The notes beneath the pieces are model-generated. The model worked only from the letters and a program-made list of their open reading frames with translations. It did not search any database and had not been told where the DNA came from. A DNA stretch of 64,000 nt, taken from the NCBI GenBank assembly GCA_958299035.1, contig CATQJL010000223.1, forward strand, positions 1 to 64,000, in the 5' to 3' direction. The translations under genes were made by a program, and so were the position numbers. Positions 44,767 through 56,999 of the stretch are shown piece after piece; position 1 is the stretch's first letter; each line of letters starts with the position of its first letter. The DNA is from Cylicocyclus nassatus. Its lineage: Eukaryota; Nematoda; Chromadorea; Rhabditida; Strongylidae.

Positions 44767-44912
44767 TTATCTCCCGATTCCGGAAATTCTCGTGAAAGTG
44801 CAAAACAAGGTAGCCAGACTACCGCTAGCACAAAGACTTGCTGCGCTTATGAGCCTAAATCCATAACCACCCATCTTACCGCATCGTCCCTGAATCTTGG
44901 ACATAACACGCG
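44767..44912 (-). pseudogene. Minus-strand exon remnant, unit B
   Basis: After CCAAGATTCAG it opens as GRCGKMGGYGFRLISAASLC. Unit C (about 55600-55690) reads KMDDVDYKLIKACKSLCQL at the same place, and a one-base deletion separates the frames. Coding origin is likely; no function is assigned. Confidence 0.33.
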
Positions 44913-45219
44913 ATTTATGAGCTCTGCCCTCATAAAAAAGCTTCAGCACGAATGGCTGAAGTACCGGTATGATATTATTCTCGCAAGCAACATGCAGCTT
45001 TATGACATTTATCTGTAAAAATATGAAAATTGAACATATGACAATTTCTTCAGCAAGAGTTGAAAGTATCTGAACTCTTCAAATAGACAGCAGCTTTGAA
45101 AAAAAACCAGGCTTTCAGTAGGATTTCATGGGAAGATTTTGGAAATCGCATCGAATGAGGTTCCAAGATAAAAATCCAAGATCTCTTTTCTGGTGGGTTC
45201 TAAAACTAGATGTTTCTAC

Positions 45220-45522
45220 CTAGCGTACTTCTTTAATAAATCCCCTAAAATGTAATGCTTTTACAGTCAATGGTATGTTCAGTTTGGAAACTTTTAGTTT
45301 TTCGAGAGGCGCTGCTAAAAGCTTTTCAGCATTTAGAATAGAATCCACTAAAACAGTCGCAGTGATGACGAGCTTTTTATAGTCTCTAAAGCTCAGATTT
45401 CTACTCTCCACATTCCCAAACTTTTCTTCGTAATCCCTAGTTGGTTCTGCTTTTCCGGGTATGTAACGGATGTCATTTGTCGAAGTGTGCTGTATAATCT
45501 TTCCATAACAGCGACAACATGG
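45220..45522 (-). CDS. Candidate terminal exon, unit B
   Basis: A strong acceptor (GAGTTTTTTTTCCAG) precedes 100 open codons to TAG: PCCRCYGKIIQHTSTNDIR, then YEEKFGNVESRNLSFRDYKK, then NAEKLLAAPLEKLKV. It ends GFIKEVR. Unit C keeps only the first 25 codons in recognisable form (SCRYETIIQHTSTNDI) before a stop. A second frame over the same start (LYSTLRQMTS) is also open in both units, so which frame was translated is unsettled. The remnant at 44767-44912 lies downstream on the same strand. No family recognised. Confidence 0.38.
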   Translation of the reverse strand, partial: PCCRCYGKIIQHTSTNDIRYIPGKAEPTRDYEEKFGNVESRNLSFRDYKKLVITATVLVDSILNAEKLLAAPLEKLKVSKLNIPLTVKALHFRGFIKEVR

Positions 45523-46350
45523 CTGGAAAAAAAACTCGTGCATTGCTTGGAGAAGTTTAGTCTAACATTTACTGTTACATTTTGTCCATGCTAATAATAG
45601 CTCTTTGCTTACTTCCTGAGGCAAGCTTTTCAACACGTCTAGTGGCTTCTCATCATTTATGATGGATACCAAAATCAAGTTATGACAATTGTTGCGTATG
45701 TGACGAAGCAGCTGAGAAAACTGCGCAGATTTTGAAGAACATGTGGAAGAAACAATACAATGTGCAGTCGATGTTTTTCAGCTTTTCTATCTTATTTTTT
45801 TATTGTTCTTCTATTCTGAACAATTTTATGAGAAAAAATAGTAATATCGCAAAAAGTTGTCGCCTGCTACAAATCTCTACAACCACAAAATGCTTTCATT
45901 TCTGCTCAGTCATCCTGCATCTACTCTGCTTTACTTTATACATCTGCTTTTTTCTAAACTCGCTTTCGCTCGCTTTCTTCATTTTTCTAACTTCCTAAAT
46001 TGTTCTGTAGCCTCTGCAATCAGGAGAGCCCTTGCTAAATGCGCTCTAATGACGTCTTACCTGACCTCGATTATGAATCTTACATTCCAGATCACCAAGT
46101 ATTCACCACGAGACCAAGCCTGCATATTCGATTGCCCCGAATGTTCCCCTTGCTAACTCTAGAGTGTATAACAATTCTTCGCTCGGCTTGTTTCAGTGCT
46201 TCCGAGCTGCCAAACTGGGTAATAAATCAGCGCAAACACTAGACGTTGTCTTCGTGAGGACGAGGTTGTACTTGTCTTTTATGACACTGAAGGCTACCAT
46301 TATTTGAGTTAGGTTGAGAGCTTTAGTTCGATGAAGAGACAGTTTCATTA

Positions 46351-46761
46351 AAGGCAGCGTCCGGGCAGAATCTTGCCTCCAATGTTTTTGTCGTTTTAGG
46401 TCCTTTTTGTGGCCCTGGTTACAGTCATAAAGTTCAAATTGTCCAAAACCCTCAAAAAACCTAGTTCCTGGGGACCTTGTTTTGAGGGCGCGGAGGAGTT
46501 TCGGATTGTTTATCCCCCCGGATCGCCACCGAGGAGGAGCTGCAACTGCATGGGTGCAGTTGCAATCCATGATCGATCGATGCGTGAGCACACGTCCTCA
46601 GGGGGAGGTTTGTGATACCAGGGGTGGTTTGTGATACAAACTAGTATCTCCTTTTAAAAGCCACGTCAGAGGATCGGACCAACGCAGATCGGATACTCAT
46701 GGGGCCCACTTTACAGCTATATGCTAATCTGGGTGAGTGGATCTTGCCCGGACGCTGCCTT
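46351..46761. mobile_element. AGGCAGCG-family MITE, 411 bp
   Basis: The ends AAGGCAGCGTCCGGGCA and TGCCCGGACGCTGCCTT are inverted, flanked by TA. The corresponding place in unit C lacks it, so it inserted after duplication. Confidence 0.72.
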
Positions 46762-47119
46762 TAAGGGCTATGAAAGCTCAACTGCGCTTTAGCTCGCTCA
46801 CTCTGGGGGTATGCATCTGATCTCACATACGTTTGGCAGTCTTTGTAGCGTTTATAGTCTTGGAAAGAATTTGGCTGTCATAATTTTCATATACTCCTTT
46901 ATGCAAATGTGGGGAGGGGGGGGGGTTGGAAGGGGAGGCTTTGCGGAGTACAGAAAGTTACGGTAAAAACGCATGAAGTTGTGATTACTTGGCAGTATTT
47001 CAAGTTTTCGTTCTCATTTCTTCGATGTCTGGAAAATCTAGTGTTGGGAATTAAAACTGAAAAGAAAGTTGCAAATAAACATAAAAAGGGTGATTCTTCA
47101 AACTTGACTTTTTTGATCA

Positions 47120-47430
47120 TCTTATACATAAAGCTGAATGCCTATTTGTCTATATGTCTGTATGTCTGCCTACGGCACAGGAGGGGGGAAGGTAGTCGAG
47201 CATGCTGATTACGAATACGACTTTGGTTTTAGAATTATCCGTCATCTTTATCGCGATTTGAAAAGTTCGAGCTACAGCGCTGGTATTTGGCACAATACGG
47301 TAAGTGAGCATGCTGGTAAGCAAAACAGCGGGTATAGGGAATTGGCATGTGAACGTGGGCACAGGGATAAGAATGAGAGCTTTATCAAAGTGTTTTGACA
47401 GTACCGGGCGTAGCCGGGTAAGCCAGCAAG
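47120..47430 (+). mobile_element. Short Helitron copy, 311 bp
   Basis: It starts TCTTATACATAAAGCTGAATG after A and ends ..GTAGCCGGGTAAGCCAGCAAG before T. It carries one GAGCTACAGCGCTGG unit. Absent from unit C. Confidence 0.7.
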
Positions 47431-47679
47431 TTTCCTGCAAAAAGCTTAAATTTGATTCAAACTTTTTCGATTTAGAATTTTTTTTTCTCCTAAGGAGGAA
47501 GTAACAGATTTGAAAAGCTTTTTTTACTCCGGATGTAGGGGTACGGTATCGACAGAACTTTCAAGTCTGATAAGTGTACTTTTTTGCAAGATCGGAACTT
47601 AAACTTCACCTTCCCTTTTTCTCGTTTTACTCTTCTTTTTTTCAAACTATAATGTTTTCAAATGTTGATGTAGAACAGC

Positions 47680-47900
47680 CTGCACCTTGAGCGAAGCGAA
47701 CTGCTCGCTTCAAATGGAAAGCCGTTCAAGGAACACGAAGGTTGGCAAGCTCGTCGGTCTAGAGGTCCCCCCTTTCTGCTCGTCCGGGGTCCCTAGCGGA
47801 TTCGTCCGCTCTGGGTTAAGTCGCCCGAGCCCCGGTAATAATTATTACTAAAACGCCTGCGCTCCAGTAAGGGAACTCTCGACAAAGAACGTACGCCTTT
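47680..47900. mobile_element. GC-rich insertion, probable retroelement 3' piece
   Basis: The block from CCTTGAGCGAAGCGAACTG to GGAACTCTCGACAAAGAACG is far richer in GC than the unit and has no counterpart in unit C. It resembles a non-LTR 3' untranslated region, but nothing in it codes. Confidence 0.35.
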
Positions 47901-47999
47901 TGAGAAAGAACGACATGTTTAATCCAGCAAGGGAAACAATGGCATTATTACCTTGTATTATACTCTTGTTGTGTTTTGGTGCATTGCTGTGTGTACTCT

Positions 48000-48060
48000 A
48001 TTAGGTCGTTCCATAAGTCCGTAGCTTTTATTTTTGTCGTCGTTTTCTGATGGAGCGGTT
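48000..48060. mobile_element. Isolated mariner-like terminal repeat
   Basis: ATTAGGTCGTTCCATAAGTCC has the shape of a mariner end. No partner end was found nearby, and unit C lacks it. Confidence 0.35.
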
Positions 48061-49545
48061 GGTTTACGGCGAAATACCTGTGGGTGACTCCCTCTGGTCA
48101 TTTTTGTCTCAGCAAAGCAGTCAATTCTAGCTCTAGCACGGCTGCGGCAAATCTTAGCCCATATCTTCATTTCTATCAAAATTAAAACATTTAACTGCTC
48201 ATACTGTCTCAAGGGAGCCTTGCAAAAAAATGACTACTTACTAGATAACAGCGTTTGACACCAAACAAGTTTTGCGAAGATCGTCCCTTTGTTTTTTTTT
48301 TTCACTTGCCTTAATTTTATATCAGCCACTATTTTGAAATCCCAAACTTCCTCGTCAATTTTCTGTTGAATTATATGCGGGACGCATCGACTATTTGGTC
48401 CTTTTCCATCAAATCTTATCTTGCACTTTCAGCATTTGCTCTGCTTTTCGGGAAAAAACAACACAATGCTTATTTGTTGCTAAAATCTGCATGCACTAGC
48501 ATTGTTATCTATATAAGTATATATGTTATCTATGTTATCTATATCTGCTGCAGCCTAAAGGAACCTTGCTAAATTTAGGAACTGCTAAGCTAGAGTTTCC
48601 TAGGAAAGGCTTTGCTAGTCAGACTTTGCTTTGTAATGGCGGACTTCGAACACCTGTCGATTTTTGGAATTTTTAAACTTCTTAAAAAGAGCTTGTGCAA
48701 ACTTTTGCCCGAGATTCTGCTTGTTGTTACCATCTCATTTCCTTCATAACCCATTGTTTCTCTTATCATAAAATAGTTGCATTAAACCAGAAATTGTCGA
48801 ACAGATTTCAGGCGTAAATTTCACATTATAGGTCACACCCTAGCCATTTGCTCTAACAAGATTCTCTGATGATTCTTTTGGAGACGATCAAGCATCACTT
48901 GTTTTTTACACAGCTGGGTGTTGAAACGTAGGTGTTTCTTTAGATCACATATGCTGAGAGAGAAATACCTAATGAGAGAAAGGGAGTGATTTCAAGCCCG
49001 ACTTTTGGCGAAATATCCGAATTGCTCGCTTTTTGGAAAATCTATTTTTTTTCTTATTCTTTTCATCTTCTCTGTCTGTCCCTTGGGATTTGGACTAGTT
49101 GACGACTCACTGTCACTCATTGATAAGCACAAACAAAGAGCATGCGAGCTACTCCAAGTTAGTGGAACAGAATAGCAATTGTTGATAACTTTTCAGTTGG
49201 AATTACAAATGCCCAAAGGCACGCCACGCCAACGCAAATATATACCGCTTGCTTGAATAGTTCATACAATCCCAAACATTTCGAACAATATTTCTTCCAT
49301 GACTTTTCGCTTCAATGGTTGTGATTATCTTTTCATCATCATTCTTTTACAGAATTGATTCATTTCTAAGATTCACCCAAACTTCCGTAGTGACTTGTGA
49401 TGTCCATCGAGCGAATATGTCAACTAGTTAAGAGTGAACTTTTGCTGATATTGTAAATATGATAGATACAATAGGTGCACTAATCTTATGTCTGTGAAGG
49501 TAATCTATTGTGCCACATTTTGTGCCACCCACCAGTCGTCTTCAC
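48060..49545. other. Unit B non-coding stretch
   Basis: Aligns with unit C 57660-59100 with many indels. No exon shows codon-like conservation here. Confidence 0.4.
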
Positions 49546-49551
49546 CATTTA

Positions 49552-50018
49552 TTATGTTGGCACATAAGTAATGCTACTTTTTATATAACTTTTGTTTGTT
49601 TTTTGAATGTAGCGCATTCATTTTATGGCAGTGTAAGGATTATGATGTAAGCTGCAAATGCGGACTTTTTTGCCGAATTTTGCCGTTTTTTGTAAGGGTT
49701 AGGAAGTTCTACGGCACAATGGGAAAATTTTTGATTAGCGTCGGATTTTGCTGAAACTTGCTTATAGGGGTTGTTTGACATGCTGATCACAAAAGTGAGA
49801 CCCGTTCCGCACGAAAAGTCGAAAAGTGAATGTTATCTTAGTGAAAAATGAACATGATAATCGTGTTCACCGTTTTTTCTAACACGTTATCTTAAATCAA
49901 ACAGTTTGCGCAGGCTTGCAGCTCACGTCACACTCTACACGATGCCTATAAGTGAGAGTGCTACATTCAGTAAGAAGAAAGTTATGGGAAAAGTTGCAAA
50001 ACTGATGTGCCAACCTAA
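49552..50018 (+). mobile_element. Mariner-like MITE, 467 bp
   Basis: The ends TTATGTTGGCACATAAGTAA and the inverse TGATGTGCCAACCTAA are flanked by TA (49550-49551 and 50019-50020). Unit C has the empty site near 59115. Confidence 0.75.
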
Positions 50019-50259
50019 TATTTTGCACTTTTTCTTTCCATTACGTATTGCTTTACGAAAAAGGAGTGGAATGTGGAAGGGATCTGAGGTACGCTGCTTA
50101 AGCTTAAAGTTTTCATGGGAACTGATTGGTTTTTCTGCTGCATTGGTTTAGTTTCACAGCTCAGCCAATTATTTCTCTTGAGGAGTTGTCATGATTTCTA
50201 CTTTGTAGATGGCCGGCGAGCACTTTGCACAGTGAGTGGTATTAGAGATTAGGAAGAGC

Positions 50260-50397
50260 CTACTTACACTGTAGTGCAAAGCGACCACATCCTTCCCAAC
50301 ACAAATTACCTTCGTCAAATTATACGTTTCAAGCAACTGTCCTTCTTCATAAGCGGCTGGGTGAATTCAAACGTTCAAAGCTAAAAAGTCAAACCGG
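50260..50397 (-). pseudogene. Gene M C-terminal exons, unit B (broken)
   Basis: The homologous exon 50397-50310 keeps the acceptor GACCAG and donor GTAATT but has an in-frame TGA and a length change near its start. The 3' half (AYEEGQLLETYNLTK) is intact. The last exon is TGT AAG TAG after CACTACAG. Confidence 0.5.
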
Positions 50398-51229
50398 CTG
50401 GTCAGCCCAGCTTTTGCATCCCGGTTAAACTTCTCGATAATTTCAGAATTTCTCCTTTTCGTATTTTCTGATCTAACTTTCCGATTGGCAGCCTAATCCG
50501 GGATCTTCTTGCTCAAACCTGTTTTGCAGTAAAAATTCTCGTTTACCGACAGAGAATACTCTTCCTAAGCATCTGTTGATTATGTATGCGGCTCCCATTA
50601 CTGTTCACTCATTTAGTCATCTTCTTCCTATAATTCTGCAGAACTGACACACACCGCTTTCCTTTTAGAATTCTAACTGATGCACGCAAGCCAAGAAAGC
50701 TCGTGTTTGTTTCCATTTGTGCGCATGCGAAAGCTTTAAACACGAAAATAGACCGCAATCAAAACGGGGAACATTTTTTTTTGAGGAAATGCAACCAAGA
50801 TAATGCCAAAATACCGACATTATGACCCTCTTATGCAGAAAAATAACAACCTACAAGCATGATTTTCAAGAATAAGTGAGTCCGCGATGCCAATTTGAAT
50901 TCGTGCAACAATCTCGCGTAATTTGTGGTATAACGAGCTTGTTCCTTGCATCTTTAAGCAAACAACACCATGCAGGTGGAACATTGTAATTTTCTCTGCC
51001 TACAATTAGAAATTTTTTCAACGATAATAACTGTTGTCAGCATCGTAGAGTTTTAGCTTCTATGAGAATTTAGAGAGCAGAATCCTTTACTGAGGTCTTC
51101 ACAGTTGCTTTGCAGAGTGTGATTAAAGTTTGATATTCTTGATATAATTCCTTTTCATTCTCCTGTCTCTAATGTTTTCAAATTCTTGATATAATTCCTT
51201 TCCATTCTCCTGAAACTCAATCTCTGTAA

Positions 51230-51345
51230 ATTTGTTCGTATGTAAGTATGTGGCTTATAGACTCCTTTGTTTGTGAACCGATGAGGCTAAAATTTGCTCC
51301 CCTATAAATGAGGCCAGGCGCAGAAGACAAGCTACTTTTTGCGAC
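51230..51345 (+). mobile_element. Helitron 5'-region fragment
   Basis: GTATGTAAGTATGTGGCTTA, GTGAACCGATGAGG and AAGACAAGCTACTTTTTGCG follow the order of the Helitron 5' part (GAACCGATTTGGACC, GGCTACTTTTCG) in decayed form. Confidence 0.35.
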
Positions 51346-51755
51346 GATTCACTGGGCCCCTCCACTAATTTATTGATTTGTTTACTTACATCAAGGGTTC
51401 ACCAACCATTGCTGAATCATTTTCCCACAGTCATGTATATTGGGCGGTAAAGTTCATTTACATTTTTCGGCCACAAGGATCCGGTGTTTCAAGTCAGCAA
51501 AAAAGACGTCGCCATTTCGTGGCAACATGGAGAGGCGGTAAGTTTCACGTTTGGGATTATGATTATGAACGTTTCAGATTATGAACGCAACAAGATGACT
51601 TTATTTTATTGCTATACATAAGAATAAAATCGTCCATCTTCGTGATGTGACAGGCTTTTTACCTAATTAGTGCTTTTACGCTAATGCAATACGCTTTCAT
51701 TGCGCCACTCCTAATGGTTTTGGAGCAAAAAACTGTACTTTCCCACTTTTTGTAG

Positions 51756-53798
51756 GACATCGCAATCTTCTTATCTGCAGAAGCAAAACGTTTCGTCAGG
51801 AGACTTCCTACTCATGACGAAATTCGTTGGGGTAAATCTCATTTTACGAACTTGCACTGCCAATCATGCAAGGATATTATGCGCAATAAGGATGATGTGC
51901 GTTGTTACACAAATGAGGTAAACAGCGCTACTGTAAACTTCCAGCCGCCGCCACAACAGGCTTTTTAAAGGAATCTCCTCATTTCTTAGAGCTTAGTGCC
52001 GAATTCTCGAGTTGAAAAACAGCAGTTCCTCCTTTCCAAATCATCAATGCCAAACTTTGTTAATCAACTGCTGTTTGATGCTTAACATCATTCTTAGTTT
52101 ATTCCTAATCAGTCTCGTGCACGAAGAGAGAAAAAATTTTTTCGGTAACGACACAAGTTTTTGCACATTAGAAAATGCATAGTCGAACACGTGCTTCAAC
52201 CTTACGTTCTTTACATCATCTCCTTGAATTTTAGCAAGGTTTAAAAAAATTTAAAAAAAACTAAAAAAAGGTTTCGCTTAATGGTTTATGTTGGTGTCAT
52301 ACTTTCAGAACAAATTGATTATATAAGTGTAAAACTGTTTTATTTTATTCTATAATTTTATAGCGCACTTACCTTTACTTCTTCTCCCACTTTCATTTGT
52401 CATAAGAAACAGTTGCCAATTATCGCGGCAAATGTACAAGTAATTTCAATTTCCTTTTTTCCGGCATAATTTTAATTTCCTTTTTCCAGCAACTAAGTCG
52501 TTTTGTTTGCTTTTTTTGATTTCGTTGGCTATATCCCCCTCTTTCTCACTTCCAATAATAGCCAATTCTCCTCATTGTTTATCTCACTCGATCTGACTTC
52601 ATTATAGCAATTCAAAAATATGTGAGGTAAACCTTTTACGTATTCGATAATTATCATTCGCCAACACATTTTCTCACTCGCTTGATTCCTGAGGAAACAG
52701 CGAAAGCGGTAAGGTGAAGGTGAAGAATGAATTCTATAATAATCATTAGCTCTTTCTTTGTAAGACGTGTGTTTTTCACGTTGTCAGCCGATAATCTGAC
52801 CTATTTTTTTCAGCTGAAGAAAGAATTCATCCACAGAAAATGGTATGAGGAAAAAGTGGCAGTTTTCCATTTCTTTGTTTACCAAATGTAATGCTATTAT
52901 CATTTGTGTGTAAATGTCGTTCTAGACTGTTCCTGTAGTCTGTTGTTAGAATTAGACTACAAACATTTTGCGCTGATAATGAGATTCTGCTCCAAACAAT
53001 AAATCTCGTCAATGGGAACTTTCGTAGTTTTATTCTCAAGTAATTTCATAACAAGTTGTTCAACACAGATTGTTCACACTTCCTGGTGCCTGAAGCCTCA
53101 GTTTCTTTGTGCGAAAAGTTTTATCTATTCTGCTTTATCCTTCTAGTAACGGTGCGGTAGAGGGGGTAGAAAAAATGAGAAACAGAAGTTCGGAAAAAAT
53201 TTCGCGAGAGAAACGATTTTTTAAGTCATCTTGAGAGGCCTGATTACTAACCCAATTGACAGCTATTTCCCATGGATTGGACAAATCACCTCAAACAAAT
53301 GGCTCTAACTTTAAATTTGAAAAATTATATTCACTTGCCCTAGGCTACATAACGCTACAAATCCATCCCGTAAGTGCTCCAAGTTGCTCCATTAATTGCC
53401 CTTGCTCAATATGTCTTAATATTTATTGCAAGGTCATATTGGTATGCCCCCTCTTCCTAATGCTTTTTACCATGGCTAGTCGACCACACATAAAAACGCG
53501 GATCATGTGGACCGGAAGCCGCGCGGGACAACGCGGGGGCAAAACAAGATCTGTCAATGGGATATGGAGATGAGGACATTGAGGGTAAAATATTGCTGTG
53601 GTATGAAGGGTCAATGACAAAAAAACTGCGCAATATCTGTCACAATTCGTGTCTTGGGGGGAGTAAGCAGTGATTTTTTGTCCTGTTTCTCGTTGTGATT
53701 GTTGTTAGACATATCCAAACACTTGTTCCATATGTCAGCGTTCATATTTCTATTTTTCACGGGGGTATAGATTCGGGTTTTTGCTGTGCAAGAACTGA
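51756..53798 (+). pseudogene. Gene P, unit C copy
   Basis: P1 51756-51917 ends CKDIMRNKDDVRCYTNE with an intact GTAAAC donor but has a 4-base deletion earlier. P2 is 52562-52626 (PILLIVYLTRSDFII) with the GTAAACC donor. P3 is 52814-52887 after CTATTTTTTTCAG (LKKEFIHRKWYEEKVAVF), with a GTAATG donor. P4 (about 53490-53660) reads CGPEAARDNAGAKQDLSM and DIEGKILLWYEGS; its acceptor has changed from CAG to CAC and a stop lies nearby. P5 53708-53798 after GTTGTTAG gives NTCSICQRSYFYFSRGYRFG and ends LLCKN-TGA. P3 and P5 look better here than in B, P4 better in B. Product unknown. Confidence 0.45.
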
Positions 53799-54519
53799 TC
53801 CAGTTACTCTATACCGTCCAAAATTTGCAACAGCCGACATAGCAGTCAAGAATCTCCCTGAAAAATTTTTGACAACCGGAAAACCTCAAGAATTTCTTCT
53901 GCCATGAACATTTTCATTTTCCTTGAATTCGAAACTCTGCAGGGAAGAGTGAGACAAAAATTTTTTTGTTCTGATCTTGCAGCAAAATCTGCAACGGCAA
54001 GTATTACTTAACCGCTGCTCTATCGTGAAGTTAATCCCTTTTATAAGATATCTTTCTACTCCCGATAACAGATTTACTGTGATTGCTATTTGTGTTTTTG
54101 ATATGGCTAAAAGTAATTCAACAATCAAATGAACAAATTTATCATATTTCTCTGCATATTCAACAACTTGAGTCAAGTCCTAACAGCCAAAGAGCAACTT
54201 CTTTTTTCTAAGTTGCTGACGTCCTCGGCTACACCTATCATAAGTTTTATTTTTGTGCAAAAATTACGTTCTTTCACATATATTAATAATATACATATAC
54301 ATAATATTCGGCTGGTAAACAGCTAGAAACAGCTGATTGCCTAGTGTCTGTTGGCGAGAGAAACTTCATTAGTAGTTTTTTCTCGCGTACATAAATAATC
54401 ATATGTTTGCATATCCGCATGAGAGCCTGAACTTACGTAGTCAGCATATGGATTTGGACATCAGCAAGGTGGCTTACTTGACGTTCGAGTCCCAAAAAAT
54501 TGATCTCAGAAGATTTTTC

Positions 54520-55214
54520 GGTACTTTTCCGTTATCCGGACCCATTTCTTCGACAACGTTTTTCAGCCTAAGAATAATTTTTTATAGAATCTTCGAGGAC
54601 TGCCTCCTTGCCACGTGTCACGAAAAAAATTGACACGTTTTGGTCCAATTTGACATGTTTTTTCGAAACTATTTCCGGTGAGATAAAAGAGAAGTTTTCA
54701 AACTACTTAACTGTCTTATACATAAGCGCAAAACAATCATGGGCTTATTCTAGAACATCTTGCTTGCTTTAAACAGTAATTCAAGAATGTATCTCTCTTT
54801 AACCCTTTTCGCCATGCGAATTTAGCCGGAAAGACTACAAATGATAGCTTGAAGTACTTTGCTGGTGTTTATTTCGCCTTTTAAATGACAAAATCTTAGC
54901 GCACTTCTCTATTTTGAGCAAGTCTAACCTGTTCATCGATGATAGTATGTCATTATTATTATGAGAATGTTCACTTTGAAACTGTTTGGTCGAAATGAGG
55001 TTAAAATTAACCAAAACAGATTAAAATTACATTGCTAGGTAGGGTAACAAGAACTCTTGGTGAAACCTGTTAAACATGTAGATGACATGTCAAATTTTTT
55101 TGACACGTGGCAGAAGGTTGACACTCCTTCCTATGAGGCTGGCGCAAAATATGGCACAAGGATAGAAGCAATATCTTTCTTTGAGAAAATGGGTCCGGAT
55201 AACGGAAAAGTACC
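54520..55214. mobile_element. DNA element with 8-bp target duplication, 695 bp
   Basis: The ends GGTACTTTTCCGTTATCCGG and the exact inverse are flanked by perfect GATTTTTC duplications (54512-54519 and 55215-55222). CCACGTGTCACGAAAAAAATT is part of the inverted arms. Same family as 25147-25868. Unit B has the empty site near 44370. Confidence 0.82.
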
Positions 55215-55599
55215 GATTTTTCCAAGTTGGACCTTAAAAAATCTTTTTTTTTGCACTCGAGTAGAACTTTAAAATTTGATGCTCGAAAACTGTTAACCAT
55301 CTAGATTTTGCGTCTAACAAATCAGACTTTTCGTGCTTGTGAAACTGTAAAATGCATAGTAATATTGAAAAAAAGCTCTAATCTTCGTCGAATTTAAGCG
55401 TATATCAAACGATACGCTCCCATAAAAATGCACGCGAAAGATGATTGCGATTTTCGCATTTCTTTTATGGAAAATTCTATGTGGACGTTACTCGCGTGAT
55501 GTTTCCATTTCATTTCGTAAAATTCCATATTTGTAGAGATAACAAATGCTTATGGTTGCGTGCTGTAAATTTCATACTGCAAATTTTTGAGTGCAAACC

Positions 55600-56040
55600 G
55601 TGGTAACAAAGCTACAGCTATAGCTGGCATAAAGATTTGCATGCTTTTATGAGTTTGTAATCAACATCGTCCATCTTATAGTATCCTTGTTTAGCATTTT
55701 GTAGGGCAATACATACAGTCTTGTGACCTAACCTTACTGAAAGAATTTTCATCACTCATGGCGCATGTAGAAAAAATCAAAAACGTATCTTCGTTCATGT
55801 AAATGAATATCTGCAGCATTATGATATTCCTTTCGAAAAAAAAGTGACAACCAAGGCCAGAACAAAATCTTGTAAATGACTACAGTAGCTTCAGAAAAAA
55901 AACACGCTTTTTGTTCAAATGCCTAGTTGGTTGCTTCTCCGGGTATCTGGAGGATGTCATTTGTCGAAGTGTGTTGTATAATGGTTTCATAACGGCAGGA
56001 CATGTCTAGAATCATGCATGGTCTGGGAAATTTCAGTCTC
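55600..56040 (-). pseudogene. Unit C counterparts of the 44.8-45.5 kb exons
   Basis: Two remnants: about 56020-55915 (ETIIQHTSTNDI, then stop) and about 55690-55600 (KMDDVDYKLIKACKSLCQL, then TAG). Acceptors are degraded. Confidence 0.35.
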
Positions 56041-56299
56041 GCATTTACTCTTACAAATTCCCCATCTCAAACGCAGGTCTTCTCCTACATCTTTCTTCCT
56101 CTCCCTAATCTAATTAACTGACAATTTTAATAAGATTTTCTGTACCGGGCTTTGACATAAGGAAGCTTTACGGAAATGGCTAGCTGATAGCATGTTTGAC
56201 GGTCATCACATGTGATGGATTCAAAGGTGTGCGTAAGCAGGTATAATCATAAGTTGTTGCGAAGGAGTGACAAAACTGTGAAGAAATTGCGCAGATTTT

Positions 56300-56840
56300 G
56301 AAGAACACATAGAAGAAACAAAACAATGTGCTGTCGATGTTTCTCAGCTTTTGTATATTATTTATCACCGTTTTTCTAATCTGTACAATTTTATTAAGAA
56401 AACTAGTAGTACCAAGCCGTCACCTGCTACAAACCCCTACAACCACAAAATGTTTTCTTTTTGACTCAATTTCTATCCTGCATTTACTCTGCTTTCATAC
56501 GCTTGCTTTTCTTTCTATACTCGCTCTCGCTCGCTTTTTCTCCTTTTTCAACTTCTTAAGTTGTTCTGTAGTCTCTGGGATCAGAAGCCCTTGCTCAACG
56601 TGCCCGAATGACGAATTACCTAACCTCAGTCATGAATCACACGTGATTATCAAATATTCACTAAGAGTCAAGCCTACATATTCTTGCAACGCATTCCCTC
56701 TCCCCCTCCTCGCTCACCCTAGAGTGTATAACAACTCCTAACTTGGCTTGTTTTTAATGCTTCCGAGCTACCCCAAGATGACTAATAAATCAGCTCAAAT
56801 ACTAGACATTGTCTTTGCGAGCACGAGGTTGTACTTGGGC
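56300..56840 (+). other. Conserved stretch of unit C, coding origin possible
   Basis: After TTGTTCTGTAG (56572) the frame ALAQRARMTNYLTSVMN matches unit B (46015-46090, ALAKCALMTSYLTSIMN) with several silent third-position changes. Further on, KSAQILDIVF here and KSAQTLDVVF in unit B also agree. Indels between them prevent a model. Confidence 0.3.
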
Positions 56841-56999
56841 TTTCAACGATACTCGAAAGTTTACTTGAGTAAGTAGAGGGGGTAAGTTCAATGAAGGTAC
56901 AAGCTCACTAAGGGCGAGCTATGAAAAATGCGCTTCAGCTCCTTCCTCACCCAGTGGGATGCGGAAGCAACGGCCCTCAACGAGCACACAGTTGGCGGC

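Noticed and set aside
53466..53575. Arg/Gly-rich reading frame from an ATG
   Set aside because: Comparison with unit B shows the conserved frame is another one (CGPEAAR...), in which changes are silent.
56328..56741. 137-codon hydrophobic ORF
   Set aside because: Its first two thirds are not conserved in frame in unit B, although the last part may overlap a short coding remnant listed separately.
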